Shown: positions 49,395 to 60,949 of the stretch, one piece after another
Layout of the letters: each line of letters opens with the position of its first letter
Numbering within the stretch: position 1 is the stretch's first letter
Source: Sclerodactyla briareus
Taxonomy: Eukaryota; Echinodermata; Holothuroidea; Dendrochirotida; Sclerodactylidae
Direction: 5' to 3'
NCBI GenBank assembly: GCA_026419785.1
Contig: JAODTK010001087.1
Coordinates: forward strand, 62,001-126,000
DNA length: 64,000 bases
Notes under the pieces: model-generated
Seen by the model: only the letters and a program-made list of their open reading frames with translations
Databases searched by the model: none
Told to the model about the DNA's origin: nothing
Program-made: the position numbers and the translations under genes

Positions 49395-49815
49395 CGTTTC
49401 CTTCAAATGGTTCTGCGTAGAGCATTCTAATATCATGCGGAAGAGCCATCCATACTTTGCCGGTCACGCTTAATGGAAGGTCGGCGAACGACGTGGCGAC
49501 TAGTTATAGGAACTCTAAGTCTGCTTTGAGACTGGTAGCGTAATTTGGTAGAGATTTCAGACGCAACTCTTCTGTATGCAGGAGTCATATTATGAACGGC
49601 TTTAAAAACGAGTAACATAATCTTGTATTCGGTACGTGCTCTGACAGGCAAGATATGCAGTACTGATCTGCTAAGACCAACTTTTGCAGTGGGGTTTTTG
49701 GAACCCTTTGTATGTCGGATAGTTGAATCTGGAAGACTACAAAGAGGCCATTGCGACAATCCGCCGCATGTGAGAGATATTGTAGCACACAACCTCAGAC
49801 ATCTTGCTCCTCAAG
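49395..49815 (-). pseudogene. L2/CR1-like LINE ORF2 C-terminal fragment
   Basis: The minus strand reads LPDSTIRH, then RSVLHILPVRARTEYKIMLL and VFKAVHNMTPAY. After a frame change, a LPLSVTGKVWMALPHDIR block follows. The pattern LHWLPV-x-x-R-x-x-(F/Y)K-LL-x-(F/Y)KA-HN-x-AP-Y, then (F/L)SV-x-x-x-x-WN-LP, is the end of ORF2 in CR1/L2/Daphne-type LINEs. The upstream catalytic part is missing, so it is a 5'-truncated insertion. It belongs to another clade than the TGAG-tailed LINE. Confidence 0.8.
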
Positions 49816-49959
49816 ATAGTGACGATTTTCTTTTCTTAGAATGAACAAGGCAACGCAGCGCCCGCGCCTTTACAATGATGTGTTGTTTCAAGTTAAGAGT
49901 TTCATCCATTATGGGCGGCTATCGGGGCATAAACGTCACCCCCCGAACAAATAACAGAC

Positions 49960-50335
49960 ACGACTTCGAGAATGGAAACAACACCAGTTTTGCCATCGAA
50001 TAGACACCTGTGACCTAACAAAAACACGACAACTCTTACAAGGAACCGGCAATAATACGAAGGAAAAGACAATCCCGTGAACGAATAAAGAACGAACCCC
50101 CGCGCAATGTGAACGGACATCCCGTGAACATTAACAGACAACCCCCGCGCAATGAGTTCGGACATCCCGTGAAGGAGTTAAAAGACAACCCCCCGGCCCG
50201 CACAATGAGAACGGTATCCCGTGAACGATTAAAACACAAACCAACCCCCCGCGAAATGAGAAGGACATCCGTAAAACAATTGAGAAGACAAACCCCCGCG
50301 CATTGAGAACGGAAATCCCGCATACGAGTAATGCT
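49960..50335 (+). repeat. Minisatellite A, about 50-bp units
   Basis: Units of 48-53 bases with CCCCCGCGCAATGAGAACGG, ACATCCCGTGAAC and ATTAACAGACAA variants. They start near 50060, 50110, 50158, 50211 and 50262, with eroded units before. Related units lie at 52838-53230 and, inverted, at 53380-53690. Peptide frames across it are artefacts. Confidence 0.85.
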
Positions 50336-50364
50336 ATGGCTTCCATAGATGCGGAAAAGTCATC

Positions 50365-50462
50365 GTATGGGCCTATGTGGAAAATCGCCCAATTTTAACG
50401 TCAAACTGAGAGGGGGCCAGATTTTGAATATGTCCTATTAGTTTGCAAAGGTAGATATTGGA
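50365..50462. repeat. Dispersed repeat family 3, copy 2
   Basis: Matches 40855-40968 in the words CCAATTTTAACGTCAAACTGAG, GGCCAGATTTTGAATATGTCC and TTAGTTTGCA (quoted in shortened shared form). Confidence 0.5.
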
Positions 50463-51639
50463 TTCCAAAGAGCAAAAAGTTATAGATAAAACAAAATATG
50501 GAATGGGGGCAATCGTTGTGAGCTCTGTACCCCAAGACATTCGTTTTTCAGTGGCTGCTCTTTTATGGAAGGTGTGGGCACAATGCATTTGTGATGTGGA
50601 GGGGAAATGGGAAAACCTGTGGGTCAAATATTTTCGTCGCCAGGTTCAGTCATAGTGGTACTCCGAAACTACTAGTGCAATGTAGCAATGAATCTTCCCA
50701 TAGACTCATTTGGATGTTTGAGGTTGTTTAAAACCCTCTTTTCTCTTTAGTATCCCACCACAAACCAGACGATAATCGGGGACCTGCATATGATCCGAAA
50801 AAAGCGAAGACAATGCGCCGGATTAACAGCCATTTATACACTCCGGGACTCACATTATTGTAGGAAACAAGCAACCTATCCGGGAGGGCCGTGACGGGGT
50901 GCGTCCGGACTCGAATCAGAAAAATTCGAGCTCATGTCCTCCTCCCCCCCCCCCTTCCTCCCGCATCAAAACCTTGGCTAAAAAGAAAGTCGGAATGGTT
51001 TTTTTTACTGTCAGACGTGTAGGGGGATGGAAGAAATGGGGAAAAAATTCAACAGGTTGACTTACCCGCGGGAAAGAAAAGCAGAACAAACAGTCAGTGG
51101 CTCCTTCGCTTCGCCACTGACGGTGACGGAGCTGTCTAGTTCGATTCTGAAATGGGGACTACGTAGTCACATGGGCAGCCATAAGTGCAATTATTGACAG
51201 GCCGAGGGATACAGGTTTCCCCAGCAGGGGGGAGGGGCGAATAGTCGTGATGAAGATCGATAGCAGAACAGGGCCAGTCCCCATGTTGCGCGAAAAGCAC
51301 CATCACGAGCGGGGCTAGCGCGAAGTCCTCTCCGGCGTGGGTCCAGGTGTCGACCTCAGGGCCCTGGGAGCTGCAAAAATTCTTTAGAGATCTCAGTTGC
51401 AACCGCAGGCTCATAGGGAACATTTATGGTATTTCGGTTGACAAGGTTCTAGAAAGATTATCAGAAATGATTCATATAATTTCTGTTGAGTCATAGAACA
51501 GACGTCTACCCGGTTGCCCTATTGCAATGACACCGAAAAATTATAATCGGAGTCTCTGACCTATTGATAATGAAGCTACACACAAACTCTCAATTGGGAA
51601 AAGATCACACATCTGGACTAATGTTACAATGATTATCAG

Positions 51640-52330
51640 CTTTCTTGGACCTATGTTGACTAAATGTCTTGACCACACCCCAAAAACAATGGAGACTCAT
51701 GTATCCATGATACTGAATTAATTATGTATAAATACCACCCGGACAATGAGTTCAGAGTGACCAAAAAGACCTAGACGAGTTCACAAGCTGGAAATTTGAC
51801 CCATTTTTCACAAACACTTGTCACTTCACTTTAGTTCGGACCTAAAGCGTTATGGACTTGGTGACCCCGGACCTCGGGTGATCTTTTACCAATTACCTGA
51901 TCCTCAAGCATAGGATCATGAAACTCATTATAGGAGAGTACTCATACCACTCACCAGAGTGGGGTTTTGAGTTATCGTGGTTACATGCAAAAATATCAAT
52001 CTTCCGATTTTCTGACGAAGTCAGAGGAATCTATGCAGTCATGACAGTTGTTTGTGGGTCTTGTGGGGGTAGTGCGTGGGTTCGTATGTGTGTGTGCGTA
52101 TTTGACACCTGGCTTGTAAACACGGATAACTCGACCCCACCTAGATGGATGAAGATATAACTGGGTATGTGCGGTCCCCATGATGGTACTGAAAACCTAA
52201 TCGTTTTGGGATAGTCTCAGAGTCATCTGAGGTCAACAGAGGGTCAACAAAGTCTGAAAACCTTTGTAAACACGATAAGTCCGAAACGGTTTGGTCTATC
52301 AAGTTGAAATTGGGTTGTATAGCTTTCTTA
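51640..52330. repeat. About 320-bp repeat family 2, copy 3 (mixed orientation)
   Basis: A first part (about 51640-51780) resembles the forward unit (CCCAAAAACAATGGAGACTC). The rest (about 51950-52330) is inverted relative to 13795-14690. It has GACGAAGTCAGAGGAATC, a GT-rich tract, ACCTGGCTTGTAAACACGG, ATAACTCGACCCCAC, CCCCATGATGGTACTG and AGGTCAACAGAGGGTCAAC. Confidence 0.65.
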
Positions 52331-52837
52331 TGGGAAGTACATAGACCTATTGGTGGGTTAGGGAGAATGTAAAAATTGTCAGGACAGTTAATGTTGCCAA
52401 AAAAAGAGCTGCCGTACACAATCTCCAGCATATCCGAGCCGTGTTAAAAGATGGGACTGGGGGTCCGTCATCCCGTATTATTTCAGAAACCAGTATAGCA
52501 CCAATACTACGGTTATTGTTAGCCTAAGGGCCCTAAAACTTCAACGCGTCATCCCAGAGTCCAGACTCGGCAGTGTCAGGAAATTGATGAGAGCCTGAGA
52601 CTAAAAAAAAAAAAAAAAATCTGTTCAGATCTGAGCGTCTGAAATTTGACATGTATATTCTTCAATTGAAACCTAACATTAGGCCTGTAACAAGTTCCAA
52701 CTATCAGCGTAGGCCTATACAGTCAGCAACTAAGTCGTTCCATTTCAACACTGTAATTTATTAATAATTCAACCTTTGGTCACGATAATCCAGTAGTCAA
52801 CTAGTAGTAGTATAGCTATTAAGCTAGTTGATCCCTT

Positions 52838-53230
52838 GAAACGAATAAGAGACGTAACTGCGCGCAACGAGACAGCCATCCAGGCGGGGGAACACGATTG
52901 AATGAATTGACAGGACAAACCCCGCGAGATGAGACAGACATCCCTGTGAACGATTAACAAACAAAACCTTCGCGCAAATGAGAACGGACATCCCGCGAAC
53001 GACAACATAATACACACAATACGCAGCGAAACAACAGACCACAATTAGCAGAAACAATACGAATATGACGAACGGAGTGAATTCTACCGAAGCAAAACAG
53101 TTACCGGCACTACGCGCCATCGTGGCAGACGAGACAATCGCAGAAACGACGAACGACGAGCGTTTCGCAAATCGAACAACGGACACAACTTCGCAAATTA
53201 ACAAACAAAACAACTTCACATTGGGAAAAC
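52838..53230 (+). repeat. Minisatellite A, second array (left arm)
   Basis: Eroded units of the same type as 49960-50335 (for example GCGCAAATGAGAACGGACAT, CCCGCGAACGACA and GTGAACGATTAACAAACAAA). Confidence 0.7.
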
Positions 53231-53379
53231 GGCCCGCCCAGCTAGCAGGCGACGGCAATAAAATGCGTGCGTCTTCTTCTAGCCCCGCCCATTGTGTTTG
53301 CTGTGAATATGTATGGGGGTGGTAAGTCGGTAAGTACGTATGCGCAACGAGCCGAGCTGCTTTCGTTGCGGCTGGGGCT

Positions 53380-53690
53380 TGTTTTATTCTTTACAGGATG
53401 CCGTTGTCGTGCGCTGGGGGTTGTCTTTTAAGCGTTCTGCAAGACATTAGTTCCACGTAAATTGTGTCTGTTGTTCGTTGGCGTATTGTCTGTCGCTCAC
53501 AAAATTGCCTGTTATCTCGCGGAAGTCGTGTTGTGTTTGTTCAAGGTTTTGAGGTTCTCGTAAAATTTAGTTTGTCGTGTTAGTTCTACGGCTGTTGTCG
53601 TATGCAAAATTGGCTGCTGTTTCTCCTCGAAGTGTGTTGTTGTTTCTTGGGTTCGCCTTTTTGCTCCTGATGCCGCCCAACAATAATGTC
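53380..53690 (-). repeat. Minisatellite A, inverted arm
   Basis: The reverse complement shows ACAACCCCCAGCGCACGACA, ACGGCATCCTGTAAAGAATA and GAACAACAGACACAA, clear relatives of minisatellite A. Together with 52838-53230 this gives two inverted arms around a spacer of about 150 bases, as in foldback-type elements. Confidence 0.65.
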
Positions 53691-54895
53691 CCCTGATGTT
53701 TGATACAGTCTGAGATGCATCATGGATAAGGATGTCGGCATCACTTTTCGGGATTTGGTGTCTGCCTGCTAAATATGAGGAAGCGGAATGAAATTCTCAG
53801 CGAAACTGAATATTACGAAAGTCAGTGTAGCGCTTCCGACCCCTGGCGACTAGGAGGGGGTAGGGGTGGGGACCTATACCAACGCTGTCTCCATTTTGTA
53901 GGGGGAAAACAGAAGCAGCGTGGTCATAGTATTTACTGAGCACTGACGATGTTACAACGATGGATTAATAGGGGATAGTGACAATGCCAATTAAGAGAAG
54001 AGGGTCATAAAGAACCTCCAAATAACGTCCAGATAACTTGCTACAGATACAAGAGTTATCACTAACAACACAAAAAACATGAACACAAAACCTAATTTGG
54101 TATAGAAAGATATATTAAATCAAATGGAATCCAAATGAAATCTTCCACATCAATTCCTGCAACCGATACTGAACAGTTTACAATGGTTAATTACCAGACT
54201 GGCTCAGGTATGCCATTTTCTGAACTATGTCAGAAATAATGCCTCTTAAAAATTGTGTTTTCCCTCTCTTGGAGATTGTAGTAATCTAAGTGATGTGGGG
54301 TTCGTCAAGGTACCAATAATGTATTACTCACTTGACGATTGAACGCACCTTCTCCTGGTATAAAGTGTGTGTGTCATGTAATTAACATGTGCAGTCGAAA
54401 GGGTGGGGGCAGTATAACCGTGCCAATAAGACTTCCTCGATTTCCTGTTAGTCCGTTGAAAGCAGCTGAGACTGCTGCCATTTCTCCCTTTTTCTTTGAT
54501 TTTGTTCCTCTCACTTCAGCACATTCCGAGATTTCCAGGTTGTCCTCCCAGTGAAGCCTGTTGGGAAGAAGGGTTACCTACATAGAGGTGGGGGCGATTG
54601 CCTGTTGCAGGAACGCTGAGATTCATCCCATTTACCATGAATTGTTGTAGAAGAAATTGATAATTAAAGCGCGTTGGCAATATACCACATTTTAGCTTCA
54701 ATTTGTCCATCACCACACTGTAGGGAGCAGTTGAGTTGGGGCATGAGCGAAGTAGGCCATATTGGTAAAATCCTGACAAAATATGGGCTGAAGGGGAACC
54801 ATTTTGGGTCGATTCAGCCCCGAGATTTGGGGTTGATGTTATGATGTCTGATGTTCCATATTTATATCCATTTTATCCCTTGGATGATCGGAAAG
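53691..54895. other. Intron remainder; nothing recognised
   Basis: No repeat copy or exon noticed before the tentative C-terminal exon. Confidence 0.4.
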
Positions 54896-55022
54896 CCGGG
54901 CATCTTGCTTGCTGAGGATCCTAGTTTGTTGAGTCCAGGCAAATGTCACCGATTAACTTATGGAAGACTCGACCAAAGATATGATTACGGACCTGCAGTC
55001 ATCCCCGAAAGAGTCTACGTCG
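54896..55022 (+). CDS. Tentative subtilase C-terminal exon
   Basis: After GGAAAG the best frame reads GILLAEDPSLLSPGKCHRLT, then YGRLDQ and further to RVYVG. LL-x-x-x-PSLSP is the usual helix start right after GTSxAAPHVxG, so this is the expected next segment. The phase is one base off the Ser exon, as for the other damaged joins. The 3' limit is uncertain: I chose the GTGGGT donor, but the frame remains open to a stop at 55093. Confidence 0.5.
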
Positions 55023-55093
55023 GTGGGTATCTCCAGTTCACGTTAGGCTACGTACATTTCAGCTACTGCCTACACATGCGAAAACAACGTTGA

Positions 55094-58081
55094 ACTGTCA
55101 TAGCACGCCAGGTTGGCACGAAAGAATTTGAAATCAATTTCCATGATAGTAGGCCTATTGTGGGCCTCATGATACCTAGCTTCAACATTGTTGTCTTGAG
55201 ATATTCCAAGAGATCCACTCATCTAACACGCACATACCCGTAAGAATATTTTACAAACGGGAAAAAGAATTTGATGAACAAATTGGAAGCCATTGACGAC
55301 CACTCGAAGACATGCCCTCAATGCCAAAAACGTTCATTTGAGCAAGGAACGTTCATGAGGAACGCTTGTCAAAACCTCCTTTTGGAGTCTAGGAACATTA
55401 TATCAACAGCACTGAGTTGTCAACTGTACTTCTAACATCTTCCACGAATTCCAAGAGACAGTAAACACGAACTATGCTGAGAACCCAAATTGGACTATTC
55501 CATTTTAAAAAATCGACAATTGATCCCGAAATTGGGTTCCAACACATTGCAGACACTAAGTAAGACTCATTTGCCTGTCTACAAGAGGGGACCGATCGCT
55601 TCTTTGAAAATAAGAGAGAAACTTCGCTCTCCCCCCATCTTCATTTTTTCGACGCAATAGTTGGTGCTCCTTGACGGTCAAAAGTGAACAAAAATTGTAA
55701 GAACATCGGATCGGATGTAACAAATTTACGTTCAGTAAATTACGCTACATTCGTGGGGCTTGAGTGAGTATGAGGATTGGAAAATGAAAAGGCCAAAAGG
55801 CCAGATATAGGAGAGTGCCTCTAGATATAGTGTACGGGCGCGTTGAATATCTTAGTTTGTTTTAATGCGATTATTTTCATTCGTTTGGCCAAACTGAAGA
55901 AAATATTATTCGAAAACAGCATTCATGGTTTCGACTCCATCCGTGTTATTGCATTGTTGTTACCGTGACGGGGAAAACAACACCCAAAAGGAATATCTCA
56001 CAAATTAGGGTTAAAGCCCTCATCAATCCCACGGCCGAAACAATAAAAGGGCGAATGTGAAAAGCCAGAGGTTGGAGATACCTCAATTTTGAATATTCAA
56101 AGCAGGAGCATGTCACTGATACCAGTTGTGTCACAAATCAAAAGAGAACTGATCGGAAACAGTGTTTGAACGCATTACAATTTGTTTTATTCTCAATATT
56201 GTATTCCCAAATTATTGTGAATTATGGTTTTTTTCTCCTCTCTTGTTAACACCCACAGGGACCGTGTAGAGCTCTACTCGCCAGCATTCCAGGAAGTAGA
56301 CACGTTGAAAAAAAACAATGGTTTCAATAAAGAGCTCAAACAATATCTCAATCTATTTCATATCAAGCGGTACCTCTTGGTAGTTGCTCGATTCGTGACT
56401 TAACTGTGTTTCCAGGAGGCATATGGTGCGCCCCGTCGCACGAGGTGCATTCCATGGCATATGCTCCCAAGAGTAAATGAGTGAGTGGGTGCCTCATACA
56501 CTGGCAGCACTACTTCAAAACCCCAAGATAGCTGTCTACCTGGTTAGTCAATATGGGGCCAAAATTTTGGACTCTTTTCCAAAGCTTTTGTCTCCAAGCA
56601 AATTGGGCCGGAACATTAAATTAAATGTAGATATATTAGTTTCAGATTCCTTGCCAACGACAACGGAACTGATTCAGTCACGCAAGTATATGAGCGTGCG
56701 CCCGTATTGTATGCGTGGTATGTGGATGTGGGCATGTGACACTTTTCGCTTAAAAATTGTTGGTGTATTACCGGTGAACGGATATATAATAAGTGAAATC
56801 GTGCATAGGTAGTCATTCATGTCGTCAATAAGCACAAGCGAGTCAGTACACCGCTCCGTTCCGTGACCCTCACCTTGAAAGAAATCGGTCACATTACGTC
56901 CTGGCATCCAGCCTTTATTTTCATTTTTATTGAACCCTGCGCAGTTTGTTTCAGAGTCGAGAAGTCTAACAGTGTCACGTGACAGCCACCCGTTTTCTAT
57001 AATAAATTCGAAATGACTGGCATTTATATTATGTGTCAATCTTAATAATAATGCAGAAGATAAACTGAGTGTCGATACACGAACATGAGAACGTTTGGAT
57101 GGATCATATTTACTCCTCCGAGACAAACCTTGAAAGTAGGAAAACCATTCCCATGCCATGCTCGCCATCTGGGAGCGGGGGTCAATTAGACACACCGGTT
57201 TGTCGCTCCCATATTTTATCCAGCCCTATGAGGAGCATCCGAATAGACTGTCATGTGATTGATACCATATTATTGATATGAGGGGATCGGTGCGATGGTA
57301 TCAAGCGTCTGTGTTCCTTGTTGAAGAGCCTCCGACAATTTTATCGGTGCGGGTGCATCGAACCAAACTAGAATGTGAATCTGTCTTGACGCTCTATATA
57401 CACACTGTCGATAGTCAGTCCCTTTCGATGGGCATTCGGTTCATTCAGTGTGTCCGTGATTTTGATACGGCAAAATCCTCCACCATTTTGCAGTCACTCT
57501 CTAGGTGCTAGATCAGCTGTAATTGTCAGCCTCCTGGTAATTTATGGAAGTGAGTAGAGTATGACATAGCTGCAGCCTAAATAATCGTCTACACTTGAAT
57601 CGATAGGCGATTGTCCCCATTCCCGGAGTTGATGGCAACGTCCGCCGAGCGCCAGTTCTGCAAAATACCGATTGTCACGACCGAATTTCGCTATCGACAG
57701 TGCAAATCGACGCTTTTAAATGCCTTCCACGTGATACATCCTGATTGAACTCCCATTCGCTTCTTGGCAATTGCAAAAAGCTGTGTCCCAGTCCTCGCCA
57801 GAGTATGAATACTGTGGTTATTAGTAAGTGGGGCACCATAGCCATGAGCCAATCGCAAAGAATTTTTGATCACGTGACATTGCCCTAGCACGTGTCAGTG
57901 TAGTGAATATGGATGGTTATTGAGCAATGGAATATGGGGATATTCGCGACGTTGGTATGATACATAGCCAAAGTTCATAGACCCGTACACTCCGTGTGAC
58001 GTCACTGTTGAAGTTAGAATAGAATACAAGTATTTTTTAAGGATAGCGTGTCATTTTGAATCTAGCATTCACCTATTCAAG
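55094..58081. other. No gene recognised
   Basis: Apart from the unassigned minus-strand frame at 56674-57195, nothing coding is recognised. I did not find further exons of the protease gene or a polyadenylation site that could be assigned to it. Confidence 0.4.
56674..57195 (-). CDS. Unassigned 173-codon open frame
   Basis: This is the longest open frame in the window that is not due to a simple repeat. The product would be basic and Ser-rich in its first third. I recognise no domain, motif or splice context. Given the high indel rate elsewhere, an uninterrupted frame of this length is notable, but a chance frame or an unknown transposon product cannot be excluded. Confidence 0.2.
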   Translation of the reverse strand: MCLIDPRSQMASMAWEWFSYFQGLSRRSKYDPSKRSHVRVSTLSLSSALLLRLTHNINASHFEFIIENGWLSRDTVRLLDSETNCAGFNKNENKGWMPGRNVTDFFQGEGHGTERCTDSLVLIDDMNDYLCTISLIIYPFTGNTPTIFKRKVSHAHIHIPRIQYGRTLIYLRD

Positions 58082-58477
58082 ATGTCTATCAAGACGGAAA
58101 TCATTGACTTCGTGCCCTACACGTCATCCCAGATGAACCTGAGGAGATCGACCTCACACGAGAAGATCAGGTTGGTCGAGGACAGAGATCTCACCGAGGA
58201 TCACGAAGAACGACCGCTAAAGTAGTTGCGTCTACTGGAGCTTTTTTAGAGTCGCCGGCTGGATGGTTAAAAGAATCTTCGACCCAACACCAATCGAGTG
58301 GAAGGAGACGTTCTCGTGGCTGAGGAGAAGCTTGAAATGGCCATCAACGATGAATAAATATTGAAGCCACAGTTGGACATTCTCATGGGGCTAGAAAACG
58401 CCCGGCGCATCCCGCCACCAACACGACGTTACAATTTCGGAAAGAAACCCATTAAACCAATCAATTTTTGTAGTTGA
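58082..58477 (+). pseudogene. Relict reading frame with four in-frame stops
   Basis: From the ATG at 58082 one frame reads MSIKTEIIDFVPYTSSQMNL and stays protein-like. Later segments include EDHEERPLK, VEGDVLVAEEKLEMAINDE, LKPQLDILMGLENARRIPPP and YNFGKKPIKP. It has four stop codons (TAG, TAG, TAA, TAA) but no frame shift over 132 codons. It is richer in G and C than its surroundings. I do not recognise the family. It could be a processed pseudogene or part of a retroelement. Confidence 0.45.
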
Positions 58478-59450
58478 CCATTGATATGTAGATTTCTCTA
58501 TCAATTTCCCCAGTCAATTTTGTAGATGTCCACCTACAAAATTTCTACAGAAAAAGTTGACAATCATCCTGTATTCCGCGCGAGATGACGACCGTACAGT
58601 ATTGTCACCAAATCAAATTTGTTGGATACATTGACCGTATGAAATTTCAGTATGGTCACTGAATATTTTATTCTTACGCTGTCACGAGTCGGGTAATTCA
58701 GATTCTGACGTCAGGGAAAAGTTACAGGTCCTGAAAGTACTTATAGAAGCGTTTCCATGGCCTGACGCATCGCAATCCAATAACTGTCAGTCCCATCTAC
58801 TTAAACCTTTGCTTGTCCCACTTACCTGGAAAATATGTATTTAGTGGCTGGCCATATTGAAATTTCAGATGGTGGGTGCGCATGGGGCCAACGTTTGTTG
58901 ACCCTGGCTATCAGGGCCTATATTTAAACAAAACCTTCTGAATGACGGCTTTTCCGAAATCGAATTTGGCAAAACTTCATGCCTCTGCCCGGAAGTGTAC
59001 ACACTCGGGTTAGTTTTCGGCCCTAAGGTCCCACTAATAGGATGTAAGGTACACTGAATAACACAGATGTATGACTACATACTACCTAAAATGTATATTC
59101 TCACTTCTTAGGGCCAGAAATAACCGAATAAGTTCTCAACTTTTAAGTGTACCTTCAAACTTTCAAACTTCCATTCATTGAATGCCGACGCCTTATTGGT
59201 TCCAGTTCGGCGATATTTTGGTTGCCGGTTCGTGGTCAGTTCATTTCTTGCGGATTCGTTTTGAATTATATGAAAATCATGAGATTGCGACTTACACTTA
59301 TCACTTTGATATACTTCGTTACAGGCATTCCTGGGCAAAAACTTTAGGTTCAAATTTCTCTCCTGGATTGCAAATTGATGAATGTATGAATATTTCGAAC
59401 TCCAATTGTATGGAATAGTCTCGGTCAGCGCGTACTAAGAGACTTGTCTT
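58478..59450. other. No gene recognised
   Basis: No exon, RNA gene or repeat copy noticed. Confidence 0.4.
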
Positions 59451-59463
59451 GGAGGGGGGAAGT

Positions 59464-59499
<36 letters not shown>

Positions 59500-59506
59500 G
59501 GGGGGT
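59451..59506. repeat. Poly-G tract
   Basis: A run of about 35 uninterrupted G (59464-59498) with further G runs on both sides. It could form stacked G-quadruplexes, and its length is unlikely to be exact in any assembly. Confidence 0.9.
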
Positions 59507-60949
59507 GTTGAGGTCGGAACCCAGAGGGAAGTGTTGCGCCCTAATTAGTGGGCTCACCCTCCCTATTGCAGATTGGGCAATCAGTACAATTATTAATGCC
59601 CCTAGAACACATGCGCTGTCAGTTATTTGCTAAATACAGCTGCAAAACCCTCAACGGAACTGCAACAATCAGTTTTTCTGTTGAAAAAATATTGATCACA
59701 CACATCACTTGGGTCAGGGAATGGGGGGTTCTGACCCCACCGCCCGTGGGTAACAACACGTTGTTCGCGGTGACTATTTCCAGCCTTGTGCCAGAGCAGC
59801 CACATGCGGGCTTGTTCCAATTAACTTTCTCGTCGCATAGGCCTACCCGTCACCATCGACAAAAACAATCTACGACAATGAAAAATCGATTTCCTAATGA
59901 TTTTCGGGGTTGAATGGGGTTCAAACGTAATAAATAAACCTTCAATTTTCTTCTTTCCATAATTCATCTCCCCGAAAGTTATAACAAAGAGGTTTACCTT
60001 TTCTCGTTCATATGCTTCAACTATCCAAACTGTTTTGCCCTCAGGTCAACTGGTGATGGCTTTTCCTGTACATAGTATATTTAGAGGTTTCATCCTCGAT
60101 AATTTTAGGGTCTAAAATCAATGAGGCACAAATCCCTTCAATGAGGGTGAACATAACCTAAACATTACATTGACTTTGAGGATAGTTTTGGCTCCAGATT
60201 GGACAATGTAATGTTTTCTTGTGGATTTTCCCCATTTTATTTTTTTTCTTGAAGTGTGGATGAAATTTTGGTTTTAGTAACAACCATCAGATATGTTGAA
60301 TCATTTGGTTTGTACTGCAATATGGCTTGCCAATGTTTCCAATTCAGCAAAATGTTGAACTGATGACCGAAAAGATAAACATAATTGTAATTTGCTTTAT
60401 TTACCTCCATTAAACAAATTGCCTGTACAGACATTTCATTTTGAGTTAACTTGATTCAACATCGCGAGCTGTGGCGACAACCGAGACGCCTGTCTAGCAT
60501 TGCCCTGCCGCGAACTCCTTATCGGTGAGTACTTGAACGTTCAGTAATAACCAGGGACTCGTATATCCGTTACGACACTAGAATTGAAAACCATCCACCG
60601 ATGTTTAACTCGAAAACCATGGGGCGAAGGAAGGCAAATGACGCCCATAGTCGTTGATAAGAGACACCCCTCTAAACTATACAGATAAACCACTGCTCCC
60701 GGTACTACTAGATTTTGTGGAACCTTCATCGCACTTTTTTATGCAGCATATCCTTTTTCAACGACTTAGCAGCGTTTGCCACTGCTATAACACAAAATGT
60801 GCAGAACATTTAGGGTGTATATGACGATTGTAGAACTGTCACCCCTAACCATGAATTTAAATATGGTGTATCATGTCACATTTTTATAGGACATGCCATC
60901 AAGTTTTAAACTAATGACATGCGTAACGGGTAAACAATGCCACTGAACC
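59507..60949. other. No gene recognised
   Basis: Unique-looking sequence, no exon or repeat copy noticed. Confidence 0.4.

Larger units (their letters stand above)
48556..54895. other. Intron (Ser to C-terminal exon)
   Basis: Repeat-rich: LINE end, minisatellites, family 2 and 3 repeats (listed separately). The poly-A at 52602-52619 and C tract at 50946-50954 are simple runs. No further exon was seen. Confidence 0.45.
33857..55022 (+). other. Proteinase K-like subtilase gene locus
   Basis: Seven or eight coding blocks lie in the correct order on one strand: I9 propeptide, mature start, Asp, His, Asn, linker, Ser and C-terminus. The summed length is about 380-390 codons, close to the pre-pro length of proteinase K-type enzymes. 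The six introns bounded by the better exons run from about 0.7 to 6.3 kb; the tentative micro-exon would split one of them. Five exons have standard GT donors and most acceptors end in AG. Most exons show one or more apparent one-base indels and one shows an in-frame stop, so the locus is either damaged by assembly errors or a recent pseudogene. The product would be a secreted serine endopeptidase (S8A). No signal-peptide exon, promoter or polyadenylation site was located. Confidence 0.8.

Noticed and set aside
49902..50346. Several overlapping frames on both strands as small proteins
   Set aside because: All are translations of minisatellite A.
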